A program made the translations under genes and the position numbers. A stretch of DNA of 64,000 nt from Juglans regia (taxonomy: Eukaryota > Streptophyta > Magnoliopsida > Fagales > Juglandaceae): contig NC_049905.1 in the NCBI RefSeq assembly GCF_001411555.2, forward strand, positions 13,013,586 through 13,077,585. The letters run 5' to 3'. The notes beneath the pieces were generated by a model that saw nothing but the letters and a program-made list of their open reading frames with translations, was not told the DNA's origin and searched no databases. Shown here one piece after another: positions 12,299-23,780 of the stretch (positions within the stretch are counted from its first letter, which is position 1; each line of letters begins with the position of its first letter).

Positions 12299-14364
12299 TG
12301 CAATGCCCTGATCCTGCACGGGTCGCAAAGTTACTTCTTAACACTTAAACTCACATTTCAACAAAATAAAAATAGACTCAAAAATCCCAATACCATATAG
12401 AAAATTCAATTCAATCTAATTTCCTCAAAATAACAAATTTTCCCAAATACCAAGTCACCATAACACAATAAACTTTCTTAATAAAAATCGACAATACTCA
12501 TAAAAACTTCCTATGCCTAAACCACTACTTAAATCATCTCACACAATGCCTCATAATCTTGATCCTCAGCTGAACCATCAAATATCTGAAAAATATTGTG
12601 GATATAAGGAGTGAGTTATCAACAACTCAGTAAGCAGAGAGCATATAGTAGCACGTAAACATGAGCATTTATAAAGTTCGGCATGCAGAACAAAACATTT
12701 ACATTCAGAATGCAGAAACAACATATTTACTTTCAGAATGCATAAACAAAACTTGGTACAAAATATCAAAGTGAAATTTTCAGAAAAACAAACTTGTTCT
12801 CAAAAAGAAAATCCTTTGGCATATCCAAACTGAAACATTATATTCATATCATCTCATTGCATCACATCGGGACAAATACTATATTTAACCCCCGTGGTGG
12901 GGTTATAAACCACCATTATACTCGTGGCTGGGCCGTATACCATGTTCCACCCCCATGGTAGGGTTATAAACAACCATTATACCCGTGGTTGGGCCGTATT
13001 CCATGTTTCACCCCCGTGGTAGGGTTATAAACCACCATTATACCCATGGCTGGGCCTTAACAAAAACATCATCGGAACTAGATCACATTCAGATATAGAA
13101 TCAAAACTTCACGCCAAGGTTTTCAGATGACACATCATATCAAAACAAAATATTGAATAGTTTCAGATCATTTCACATGCTCAAAATAAACAAAATCAAA
13201 ACATCTTCATTTATTCATAGCAAAAACTTTTAGAATTTCATATTTGCTCTTTTTGCATAGTTCAGAAACGGAATGCACAAAATTAGCTCATGTCTACACC
13301 AGTCATGACAAAAAATACTTTCTCTTATATAGAATTTATGCATATGCAGAATAAACATCTGAGGTCGTTTTCAGAGTTCTTTTAAAAAACAAACATGCTT
13401 ATTTTCAAAGTCAACCTCATTTCATTTCTCTTATGCAAAACTAGTATATGAACTCCGCTTACCTGAACTCTTTAACTATTATGAGCCTTTCCACAATCAT
13501 ACGGAATGAATGCCAATCGTCACCTATACAAAACTCTAAATGTCACTAAACTTTTAAAAGATCTTGCTAAAACTCTCCATTATATAAATTCATACTACGA
13601 AAAATAGGTTTGAAAACTAATTAATTATAAAAATCTAATAAATGCTATTATCATTAAAAAATATTCTTAACTTATTAAAGTATAATTTTATCAAAATGGC
13701 AAAACAAATTAACTTCATTTTAGAAATTAAATAAATCATATTTAAAACTCATATCTCTATAAACTATTATTAAAACAATAATTTAATATTGCCAACATAT
13801 AATGCAATAGAAAAACATAAATTTCTTGAGCAATAGCAATAAAATAAAGCCCATTTAAGATGTTTTAACAGTTTAAAAATATAAACTCAAATTAACTCAA
13901 CTCAAAACAATTCAAACACCCCATGCTTTGGTTTATAACTAAAAGGATGAGCTTGTAATATCCAAAACATCTTCTCTACTATCTGTGTTATAAGAACATT
14001 ATGTAAAATGCAAAGGCCATATTTTAGAAGAGACCCAGAGTCGTGCAACAAAAACTCACAGTGAGAGCAACTACGCAGCGGCGACGAGGTGGCTGAGGCA
14101 GTGGTATTGCACTGTGGACGAAGAGAAAAAGTGGTGAGAAGGGAAGAGAGAGAGAGATGGGGAGGAGGTGGCGTACGTTCTATGCATGCAACATGAGGGC
14201 TGTGGAAATGGTGCTGGACAACCAAAAAGGGGTGGCATAAGATAGTAGATTGGGGCGGCGTTAGCCTCATATGGTGGTTTCCATGGGCGGTTGGCGTTGT
14301 GCAGAGAGAAAATAGGTGTTGTCCACTTCGTGTTGCATGTATGTGGAGGAGAGGAGCATGATGA
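12299..14364 (-). repeat. 5' LTR of element A, truncated
   Basis: Aligns by eye along its whole length with 7154 to about 9256 of the other LTR. Differences include one fewer 61 bp unit in its tandem array (12876-13058) and small indels. The outer ~620 bp of the LTR are missing; sequence changes abruptly after GAGCATGATGAG at 14364. Confidence 0.8.
12876..13058. repeat. 61 bp tandem array in LTR (three copies)
   Basis: Same unit as at 7729-7972 but with three copies, so the array changed copy number between the two LTRs of one element after insertion. Confidence 0.88.
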
Positions 14365-15851
14365 GTGTACGAAAGTGCACTCTAAATACCCTATTACTGG
14401 ACTAAAATGCTAAAATGCTAATAGAAATCATTGGAATTAATGTGTATTCTTGAATTGAGTTTCTATTTATTTAAGGATACTCCTAAGCAGATTTTTATGT
14501 TCAATTTCAGAGTTTATAAAAAAGCAAGTCCAAACCTATTCAAATTTAAAGGACTTTCAAGTGGGCAAGACGTTGGAACAACCTAAAAACTTTCAACGAG
14601 TGTAGGACTCTTCAAATAAGGATAATGATGGGGTTTGAGAGTAATTCGGATCAGCGTCCAAAATGCGCTAGGAGACAGAATGGACACACTTTATTATTTT
14701 AATCATAACTTTTCGCTTAGATATTGGATTGATGCGATTCTTGATGTGTTGGAAAGCTATTTTAAAAGGCTACAAAGTTATCTCTAATAAGGATTTCTAA
14801 ATTCAAACTCCTGAAGTACATACGTGGCTACCAAGTTGAGTCCTAAAATTTAGGCGATTTTGTGTGCGGGAATATGAAGACTTTAGGGTGACTATTTCAG
14901 GATTAAGTATTGAAATACATATTTGATTGAAAATTTATGGGACTTACATGACAATTTTATAGGTGAAGATTGATTTTTGTTCAGTACTACTGTGGAGAAA
15001 TTTTTGATAAGCTAAAAAGTCCAGGTAAGCGGAGTTCTTGTGCTAAACTTTGCATAAAAAATAAAAATGAACTGAGGTTGATTTATGAAATATGCATTAC
15101 ATGTTTTGAAAAGAAATGTAAAAATAACCTCAGTTATTTGTTTGTCATTACTCATTGAACTCTGATGAAAAAGAAAGCATTTTTGTCATGACCGGTATAG
15201 ACATAAGCTTATTTTTGGCATTCTATTTCTAATCTATGCAAAAAGAACAAATATAAAAATTTGTGCATAATTATGTAAATATGCTTTGGATCTACTTTGA
15301 TTATGAAGATGATATCATTTTGTTCAGTACTCTGTTTGGATAAGATGTGATTTCTGAAAACCTTTGGCATGACTTCTAATTCTGAATTTGATTCTGTTTT
15401 CAATCTGTTCAGTTACGACCCTGCCATGGGTGATAATAGCAGCTTACGGCCCAACCACGGATTACAATAGTAGATACGGCCCAACCACGAGTTACAATAG
15501 TGGATACGGCCCAACCACGGCCCAACGAGATTAAGAAGTTTTAGCAAGGTATGATGATCATAGTGAAATAAGTGCCTGAGGGTACAAGTTTATTGGAAAG
15601 TCTTATTTAGTAGGTTTATAATTTTATGTTATTTGATATTTAGAGTCCTAGATATTTCTAAATATTTATGGAGTTTTTTTAAATTATCTCATTGAGGTAT
15701 TTTTTGGTGTCCTTGTAGAGGAACATATTTTTTGGTTTGAATAAATGGATTTGTACTTTTTGGAAATATTGGAGTATTTTAAATATGTTATGGAAGTTGG
15801 ATTTAGGTTACAAGAGCTAACTCTTCGGACCTCCGGGAACAGGGCATTACA
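14365..15851 (+). mobile_element. LTR fragment of the A-related group, plus orientation
   Basis: Ends GGGAACAGGGCATTACA at 15851, the counterpart of the element A LTR end read on the minus strand (GGGGCGTTACA). The stretch 14960-15540 matches 60760-61540 and the reverse complement of 25330-26060, including a GGTAAGCGGAGTTC segment. Left limit TGTACGAAAGTGC could be an LTR start, but flanks (ATGAG / TCCTA) do not match, so it is not a clean solo LTR. It abuts truncated elements on both sides. Confidence 0.6.
15420..15533. repeat. ~31 bp minisatellite, reverse orientation
   Basis: About three to four units of the type TACGGCCCAACCACGGATTA with ACAATAGTGGA. This is the reverse complement of the half-unit seen at 7729-7972. 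Confidence 0.8.
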
Positions 15852-15931
15852 TCCTAGCTCTTGATCTTGCGATTGCCCCATCTGAAACTTGCAAAAGATC
15901 TTTAAGACTTGGTCCACCTTGGTCTCCAACA

Positions 15932-18170
15932 TTCCCCCTCTCCTCAGAAGGATTCAACCTCGAATCTCCACCTACTACATCAAAGGGAAAAATATCAGAA
16001 ATATTGAAAGTAGCAGAAATATGACACTTACCTAGAAGATCCACTTGATATGAATTTTCATTAATGTTTTCAAGAAATTGGAAAAGTCCAACCAAGTTAC
16101 TCCTGTCATCAACAACCAAAAGTATCAAAGCTAAACGAGTAAGTGGATTAAAACCATAAACAACTTCAAAAGAAGAATAAGAAATAGTAGTATGCATGGT
16201 CCTATTATATGGAAACTCTAATAAGAGCAAATGATACTCCCGCAAACTTCATGCAACAACTCAATAAATGGCAAATGATACTCACACAAACGTTTATGAA
16301 ACACATTTAAAGTCTTCCTCGCACCAAAATGACCACTTCATTTATATGCAAACTCAATGAATGGCAAGCAAGACTCCCACCCACGGTCACGCAACACGTT
16401 TAAAATCTTTTTTACACCATAATGACCCAACAAACCACATCCATGCACTAGCATCTCACACATAAAACTAATAGGCTCACAAAGTTTATTCTCTCTAAAC
16501 AAGCACCAATCTAGTCTATAACGTTTATCAAACGATGCCTTCTCACATGCTCTATACACGCTAGCAAAGTCATCTTCATTAGCATGCAATTCCTTATCAT
16601 ATTCAAATCTCAACAACTTTGCATCTAAAATGAAGACAAGGACACACCTTCTTGCTTAAGCATCAACTACAAAAATTTTCTTACCTTGTGTGTATTTGAA
16701 TACAGGTGGAAAGGTTAATCAATTCCTCCCACTTGGCATGCTTTCTATTCAACTTACCTTATCCCTTCAAGTATTTCTAGGACTCATGTTCGTCAAAGAA
16801 AGGTCGGATAGGAATTGTCACATGGGCACAAAATCAATGTAATGCTCTATCTCTCTAATAGGTGGCAATCCACTAAACACACCACTAGGACTCATGACCT
16901 CATATCCCTGCAACAAAGAAACAATAACACTAGGCAAAGAGTCGTTAAATTCGTTAGTATAAAAGCTTGCATTAGCATAAAAACTCAGTTTTGTTTTTCT
17001 ATTTCTCTTTTCAATCTCTCTTTCTTCTTCCTCTCGTGGCTCCATTCTTTTTTCTTGACTCTCAGCCACCTCTCTATTTTCTTTTTCACTCTCTCTTTCT
17101 CTTGATATTTCGGCCTCATTCTCTTTTTTCCTCTCACTCTCTTTTTCCTTTTCACTCTCCTTTTTTCTTTCACTCTCCTCTTTTTTTGAACTCTCGGCCT
17201 CACAATTATTTTTCAACTAGTTCTCTTTTTTTCTTGAGGTTTCAGCCTCATCCTCATCTTTTTTCTCTCTCACTTCTCTCTATCTCTCCTTTTTGGCCTC
17301 ACTATCTCTTTTTTTCTCATTCTCACATTCCCACTTGCTTTTTAGCATAATCTCACTTCCACTCTTGGTTTTTAGCTCAATCTCTTTTTCAATTTTTCTT
17401 TTTTGATCACTCTCACTTTCACTCTTTCTTTTTTTATCAGTCTCATTTTCACTCTTTCTTTTTTGAGCAACCTCACTTTTCAGTTTTAGTTGGTCCCCAT
17501 GGACCTGTGTTGGAGTTAAAGACGCAAGTTTGATTGTTTTCCCATCCTTTTCAAAACTGTACATGCTCCTTAACCCATCATGGATCACCTTCCTATCATA
17601 CTGCCACAGCTTCCCCAACAAAATATGGCCAGCATGCATAGGCACTACATCACAAAGCACCATATCCAGGTATTTCCCAATTGAGCAAGAAACTAGCACT
17701 TGCTTATTTACCCTAGCCTCCCCACAATCACTCAACCACTAGAACCTGTATGGTCTAGGGTGTTTCGTGGTAGGTAAATTCAATTTCTCAAATAAAATAG
17801 TGCTAGCCAAATTAATACAACTCCTCCCATCAATGATCATAATACATACCTTATTGTTGATGTGGCATCTAGTATGAAAAATGTTCACGCTCTGTTGCTA
17901 TATATCATCCATCCTAATTTGTATATTGAGAGCACGCCTGGCAACAAGAGACTCACTATCCATCCTAATTTGTATATTGAGAGCACTCCTCTCTCTCATC
18001 CTTTGTAGATTTCTAATTATTGCTTCTTGATGATCCATCTTATCCCTCACTTCACCCAACACCAAGTCCAACTGCTCAAACTATTGTTGCATGGCTTGCA
18101 ACACAAAGGACGAGTTATCTGCCATCCCCTTTGGTGGTGAGTCACTCCTATGAGACATCATAATGTACTG
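15932..18170 (-). pseudogene. Deleted gag-pol remnant of element B
   Basis: Order on the minus strand: a short gag N-terminus (SPPKGMADNSSFVLQAMQQ, stop after it, about 18165-18090); protease with IIDGRSCINLAS and HAGHILLGKLWQYDRKV (about 17860-17580); a K/E/S/R-rich linker (about 17480-17010); GLPPIREIEHYIDFVP, the start of RT (about 16880-16820); then directly a tail of RNase H, the H2C2 integrase finger region and LPFIEFAY integrase tail (16620-16100). Gag capsid and nucleocapsid, the RT/RNase H core and the integrase catalytic core are absent. Frameshifts and stops are present. Confidence 0.82.
17010..17480 (-). other. K/E/S/R-rich linker between protease and RT
   Basis: A pyrimidine-rich plus strand (CTCTCTTTTTC-type repeats) that on the minus strand encodes lysine, glutamate, serine and arginine repeats such as KKRKSESESDQKRKIEKEIE. 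It follows HAGHILLG...SFEKDGKTIKLASLTP and precedes the GLPPIREIEH start of RT. The counterpart in element C is about 50200-50590. Charged low-complexity coding sequence; its role, if any, is unknown. Confidence 0.75.
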
Positions 18171-18991
18171 CATAAAAAGAATGTTAGTAAAAAACCTCAC
18201 ACACTCCCTTACGTGTTTACACTTGAATAATGGCACTACACTTGTGTTTCACTCTTAATTGGCTTTTCCCCCATAATAGTTTCACATCTCTTGCCTTTTA
18301 CCTAAATAGTTTTCCCACTCAAGTTCTTTAAGAACTAGCTGAACAAAATCAGCACAATACAATTTTGTATTATTCCAACCAGTAATATAGATCCAAGAAA
18401 TATGAACAAGAAACAATAAAGGAATAAAATGACACGAGACTCAAGACATTTATACAAGGGAAAGAGTAATTATAAAACAAGATACCAACTAGAAAGATGT
18501 ATTCAACCCCTTTGATGATAAAGCTTAATCAACAAATGTCTTTCTTTCTCTTTGTTGTAACTATGTAGCAACCTTTGAATATACTACATTTTCTTTTCTT
18601 CTTCTTTTTCTCCTTTTCTTTTCCTTTCTTTGCTTTTATTTTCTTTTCATTTCCTTTCTTTTCTTTTCTTTTCTTTTCTCTTCTTTTCTCTAATTCAATC
18701 ACAAACAGCAATATTCAATTGTGAAAATCAAGCAATTAAATTCAAGCACAGAAGAATTGACAATGAAGTAGAAGAGAAACAATGAAACGGCACTCCAAGC
18801 AATTGACAAACTTAGAGATGCAAGAAACCCTAGGTGAAGTAAATTTCAACCAAACCAAAAACCCTAAGAATTTCAGCAGCCTACTTTTTTTTTTCAACCC
18901 TAGAACAATGAAACCCTAAAAATAAATTTAAAGACGCAAGAATTAAAAGATAGAATCAGACCTAATTGGAAACTGAGCTCTGAATACCAAA

Positions 18992-19366
18992 TGATATGAA
19001 CCTGTGGGAATGGAATCCCTTGAACCCACAATCAGTTTGAAAACTCACCCAAGAAAGCCAATATCAAGTCAATGGATGGAGAACCTAGACCCGTGGAGAA
19101 CTTGTTTCAAGAACCTAGATTATATTAAAATTTAGACCCGTTGAATAACCTATCTCAAGGACCCAGATTACAAGGAGGACTGGCACAAAAGTTGTGATTT
19201 ACCTTTAATAAGTTCAAAAGTTCAATCAAGAATAAGAAAAGTAAACTCAACTCACAATGAATAAATTCATAAAATGTCATAAACTTATTAAAATGAGGCT
19301 ACAAAGAGTATGTAAACCAAACCTAATTAAAATCCTAGCCAAAATAAAGCCCTTTCTTCCAAAAAT
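18992..19366 (-). repeat. 5' LTR of element B, inner half
   Basis: Begins TGATATGAACCTGTGGGAAT and matches the reverse complement of the 3' half of the element C LTRs, up to TTCTTCCAAAAA. The remaining half lies at 30339-30815. About 25 bp of LTR were lost at the break. Confidence 0.85.
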
Positions 19367-20480
19367 AAAGCCATTTCTATCAGAGGTAGTTGCTTCTCCC
19401 AGTTCCTCTCATTTTCCAATACACAGGCTCTTAGCATATCTCCCAAAGTTTGTATCGTCCTTTATGTTTGACCATCTGTTTGCAGATGGTAAGCACTACT
19501 GAACTTCAATCTAGTTCCCATTAAGTCTTGCAAACTTTGCCAGAAAGACGACGTGAAACGAAGGTCTCTATCGGACACAATCGTCTTAGGCACTCCATGC
19601 AATCTGACAATCTCTGCTATATAAATCCTCATTAATCTCTCCAAAGAATTTGTATTCTTGATGGGTATAAAGTGAGCACTTTTTGTCAGATGGTCTACTA
19701 TCACCCAGATAGCATTATTTCAGGCTGAGGTTCTTGGAAAACCCACTACAAAATCCATCGAGATATCCTCCCATTTCCATTTCGGGATTGGCAGTGGCTG
19801 CAATTCACCTGCTGGTTTCTGGTGTTCCGCTTTAACTAATCTGCATACTGAACATTTGTTCACAAATTCTGCTACGTCCTTCTTCATTCCTTCCCACCAG
19901 AAATGCTGCTTCAGATCCTGGTACATCTTTGTACTACCGGGATGAGCAGTGTAAGGTGTGTTATGAGCTTCCTTCATTACCTTTCCTTTTAACTCTTGAA
20001 ATACAAAGTTCCATCTTCTCTAATGCTAAAGTCCTTCGGACCTTCCGACTTCTCAATTTTCCCGATGACTTCTGCAACCTTACTGTCTTTCTTCTGACGA
20101 TCTTTCAGTTCTTCCCAATCCAATGGAATGAACTCCTAAACGGTGGTCAGAACGACTTCCCAATTACGGTTCTCGATCAACAGTTTCCTCATACTGCATA
20201 AGAGTGAATTTACTTCTGACGACAAGATAGACGAATCCTCCGATCTGCTCTTGCGACTCAAAGCATCAACTACCACATTGGCCTTTCTGAGGTGGTACTT
20301 GATGTTGCACTGATAATCGCTGATTAATTCCAACCATCTTCTTTGCCTCATATTAAGGTTCTTCTGCTCGAACAGATACTGGAGGCTTTTGTGATCTGTG
20401 AATACTTCACACTTTTCACCATACAAGAAGTGTCTCCAAATCTTAAGAGCAAAAACCACTGCAGCTAATTCCAAATCGTG
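19367..20480 (-). pseudogene. Integrase and RNase H part of Tekay-like pol
   Basis: RNase [30 protein letters not shown], then [15 protein letters not shown] and [12 protein letters not shown] (20474-20240). Integrase zinc finger: H..H as AHNTPYTAHPGSTKMYQDLK with CSVCRLVKAEHQKPAGELQP (19977-19800). Core: MDFVVGFPRTSA, a stop, then [34 protein letters not shown] and HLQTDGQT (19750-19462). A frameshift follows, after which [20 protein letters not shown] is readable before the break at 19367. At least two stops or frameshifts. Confidence 0.88.
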
Positions 20481-20484
20481 CGTA

Positions 20485-21500
20485 GGATAATTCTACTCAT
20501 GATTCTTCTGTTGGCGTGAAGCATAAGAACCTACTTTCCCTTCTTGCATCAACACACATTTGAGTCCTGCTTTAGATGCATCACTATACACTACAAAAGG
20601 CTTAAGAGGCTCCGGCAGTGTAAGAACCGGTGCGGTCGTAAGTCTTTTCTTCAACTCAAGAAAACTTGCCTTGCACTTATCGTTCCAAATAAACTTCACG
20701 TTCTTCTTAGTCAACACCGTGAGTGGTCCAGACAAACTAGAGAACCCTTCAACAAACCTCCTATAATAACCAACCAATCCTAAGAAACTTCAAATCTCAT
20801 GCACACTGGTCGGTCTCAGCCAGTTCGTTACTGCTTCAATCTTGCTTGGGTCCACTGCTACTCCTCCACTAGAGATCACGTGACCTAAAAACTTCACTTC
20901 ATCAAGCCAGAACTCGCACTTGCTAAGGTTGGCATATAGGTTTTGGTCCTTGAGTATAGTCAAAGCCATAATTAGATGTTTTCTATGCTCCTCCTCGCTC
21001 TTCGAGTAAATTAGGATGCAATCAATGAAACGACAACAAAACTATCCAGATAAGGTCTGAATATTCTGTTCATCATGTCCATGAATGCTGCTGGAGCATT
21101 GGTTAACCCAAAAGGCATTACCAAAAGCTCATAGTGGCTGTACCTTGTCCTAAAGGCAATTTTTGACACATCTTGTTCCTTAACTTTCAGCTGGTGATAA
21201 CCGGATCGCAGGTCGATCTTCACAAACACGGATGCTCCTTGTAATTGATCCAACAAATCTTTGATCCTGGGTAACGGATACTTATTCTTGATCGTCACCT
21301 TGTTCAGCTCTCTGTAGTCTATTCATAGATCCATCTTTCTTCTTCACGAATAGCACAGGTGCTCCCCACGGCGAGGAACTGGGGCGGATAAAACCCTTCT
21401 CTAAAAGTTCTTCCAACTGCACCTTGAGCTCCTTCAATTCAGCAGGGGCTATACGATACGGGGCCTTGTGAGTCGGAGTTGTCGCCGGTTCCAACTCTAT
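20485..21500 (-). pseudogene. Reverse transcriptase part of Tekay-like pol
   Basis: [20 protein letters not shown] with [20 protein letters not shown] (21470-21330), a frameshift, then [38 protein letters not shown] and [20 protein letters not shown] (21298-21060). The catalytic box is only readable after a further frame change and reads [10 protein letters not shown], so the second aspartate of the usual FIDD is replaced. Downstream YYRRFVEGFS and FVVYSDASKAGLKCVLMQEG mark the RT-RNase H join (20777-20530). Confidence 0.88.
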
Positions 21501-21593
21501 CTTGAACTCAGTTTCTCTATTCGGTAGTAGACCAAGTAGCTCGTTGACAAAAACTTCAAGAAAGTCTTCAAATACGAGTATCCCACGGATTTC

Positions 21594-22120
21594 TTAACTC
21601 CCAACTGTCTTCTCCACAATCATCAACAGAAAAGCTGAGGCTCCAACCTTAATACACTTCCTGGCTTGTAAAGCAAAAATCACTGGCGGGGTGGCCTTAA
21701 CTGATGCTCCCGCGTACCTAATTACGTCTTCACTTAGGGATTCAAACACCACTTCTCGCTTCTGACAATCTATCTTAGCATAGTGCTTGAGTAGCCAGTC
21801 CATACCCAAAATTAGGTCAAACTCCATCTGACCGAATACTAGTAGGTCAGCCTTCAATGTCCTTCCATCTAGCTCTATAGGAAAATCCTTAACTAAATGG
21901 GTACAAGCTACCGTATTCCCGTCAGGAATTAACACTACAGCATACACGCGTGCTAGGATGTGGGGCCTTGGCTTGTGATCACCAGCTCCACAACCTTGTG
22001 CAATGTTGGGACAATCTCTGATCAAATGTCCTGGTTTCCCGCATCGATAACAAACTCCATAACCACTACAACATTATCCAGGATGACGCTTTCCACACTT
22101 AGGGCATAACGGATAAGCAG
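21594..22120 (-). pseudogene. Zinc knuckle and protease remnant of Tekay-like element
   Basis: A CCHC knuckle, CYRCGKPGHLIRDC, is readable at about 22060-22010. The protease region goes from RVYAVVLIPD straight to THLVKDFPIELDGRTLKADL and FDLILGMDWLLKHYAKIDC. The segment that should hold the catalytic DSGA-type motif between these is missing, so an internal deletion removed the protease active site. Confidence 0.8.
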
Positions 22121-22127
22121 ATGGCAT

Positions 22128-22980
22128 ATGTCCTCCTTTCACTATTCCTTTGCCTTTCGCAGGGCTGGAAAAAGACCTCTTCTTCTCGGCACTACCGCTT
22201 GCAGCAAATGGCATGGTCCTCTTTCATTCGAAATTGATCTGAATTGCCAGACCTCTCTGCTCAGCCTCTGTTATCGCGGCCACATTTACCAACTCTTGGT
22301 AATTCTCTATTCTTAGGCAAGCTACTTGATTACGGACCCTTGGCTGAAGCCCTGCTTGAAACTTCTACGCCTGCATCCTTTGAGTAGAAATCAAGTGTGG
22401 TGCAAACCTTCCTAACGCCATGAACTTAGCAGCATACTGTTCTACAGTCAGACTACCTTGAGTTAAACTCGCAAACTCCTGCGCCTTCAGCTATTTGGCA
22501 GAATCAGGGAAGAATCTGTTGCCGAACTCTTCCTTAAATCTCTCCCATGATAGTGCAGCGAGACTCCTAGTTCCCTAACTAGGAGCTGCCTTCATGTATC
22601 CCACCACATTCCAGCTTCTCTTTGGAATAGCTATCCAGCGTATAAAACCTTCTGGTCCTCAGTACAACTACAGATCTCGTATGTCCTTTCGAGATCCATA
22701 ATCCATTTCTCGGCTTTCAATGGCTCTTCACTACCAGAAAAGTTTGGATAACGGTGGATCAAGAACTTCTCATACAGACAACCCCTGACTTCAGGTCTGG
22801 GTACGTGCGCTTGCTGCTGTTGCTGTTGTCTGAGCACCTCAACCAGCAGACGTACAGCTTCAACTAATCCTCCATCCATTGGGAGATTCTGATTCTCTTG
22901 ATTGATGCCTCCCTCTGGGTTCCGAGGTATCCTACCGCAGTCATGTGTCACTTCCTGAAACACACGAGTACACATATTAT
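22128..22980 (-). pseudogene. Gag remnant of Tekay-like element
   Basis: N-terminal part reads MDGGLVEAVRLLVEVLRQ, a Q6 run, then YEKFLIHRYPNFSGSEEPLK and WIMDLERTYEICSCTEDQKV (22975-22631), typical of Ty3/gypsy gag. Downstream capsid sequence (22630-22130) is broken by frameshifts and stops. The start codon is not certain; the leading MCTRVFQEV may be part of the leader. Confidence 0.75.
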
Positions 22981-23097
22981 AACCACATACTATCTGTCAT
23001 ACTTAAAAAAAATTCAAGCCTAATGAAGACTAAAATTTCAAGCCTAATATTTGGTGCATTTCCTAAGGACATGTGGATTAAACCCAGAGACGTATTG

Positions 23098-23109
23098 CTC
23101 TAATACAAC
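23098..23109 (-). other. Degenerate primer-binding site
   Basis: Minus strand reads TTGTATTAGAGC, two changes from the initiator tRNA-Met complement TTGGTATCAGAGC. It lies a few bases inside the LTR end at 23115. Confidence 0.65.
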
Positions 23110-23649
23110 CCTATGACGCCCACAGATTCCGCTTGAGATCAGACGAACATCTGAAGCGTCGGGACATGCAACACAAGGTTACTTGCCCCTCATTCATGAC
23201 ATATAAGATGCAATGTTCCTAACATGCATCTAGCATTATGCAATATTCGCAGCGGATAATTTTTTTTTTTTTTAGCAATACTATGCACCAAACTTATAAT
23301 ATCCCAAATACTTACAACATACTTCATACATAAAGACATACTAAACAACTGAGATCACAACACTAATCTAAAATGGTTGTGAACAAAAGAGTGCTAGAGA
23401 TTGAACTCCACAAAATATAAGTAGTAACCTAAGGCAACTACATCTAAGTCGCACCTTCGCTTAGTTGACCGTTTCCAATTGGTCGATTCCCTATTCTCCT
23501 TCAAATCCTGTAACAAGATCTACCATTGGGGGAGAATGGTAGTTGGGACTACCACAGTGAGATTTGATTACAAATCTCAGCAAGTTAACAAAAAACCTTC
23601 ACGCAGGTTAATAATGCATGCATGACAATAAATGTATGAATGCACAATC

Positions 23650-23780
23650 AAAGCCAATAGTAAATATAATATAACCTGACATAACATAGCATGAAATAAT
23701 AAGCATAACATGACTTGACATAACATGGCATGAAATAATAAGCATAACGTGACTTGACATAACATGACATGAGCTGACAT
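23650..23780. repeat. Tandem repeat in Tekay-like LTR
   Basis: Two to three copies of a ~45 bp unit with TAAGCATAACATGACTTGAC followed by ATAACATGGCATGAAATAA. Simpler ACATGACATG repeats recur at 24596-24610 and 24738-24760. Confidence 0.8.

Larger units (their letters stand above)
7154..14364 (-). mobile_element. Element A: LARD-like non-autonomous LTR retrotransposon
   Basis: Two highly similar long repeats (7154-9877 and 12299-14364) flank 2.4 kb of sequence without recognisable gag or pol. Orientation is minus. A polypurine tract (AAGGGGAGCAGGA on the minus strand, 9878-9890) abuts the 3' LTR. A primer-binding site complementary to initiator tRNA-Met (TGGTATCAGAG, 12282-12297) abuts the 5' LTR. 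LTR ends are TG...CA. Long LTRs with a non-coding interior match the LARD class, which depends on proteins from other elements. The 5' LTR is cut at 14364, so the right target duplication is lost; the left flank is CCCAG. Confidence 0.8.

Noticed and set aside
14365..15851. A clean solo LTR
   Set aside because: Flanking 5-mers do not match and neighbours on both sides are truncated at the same points.
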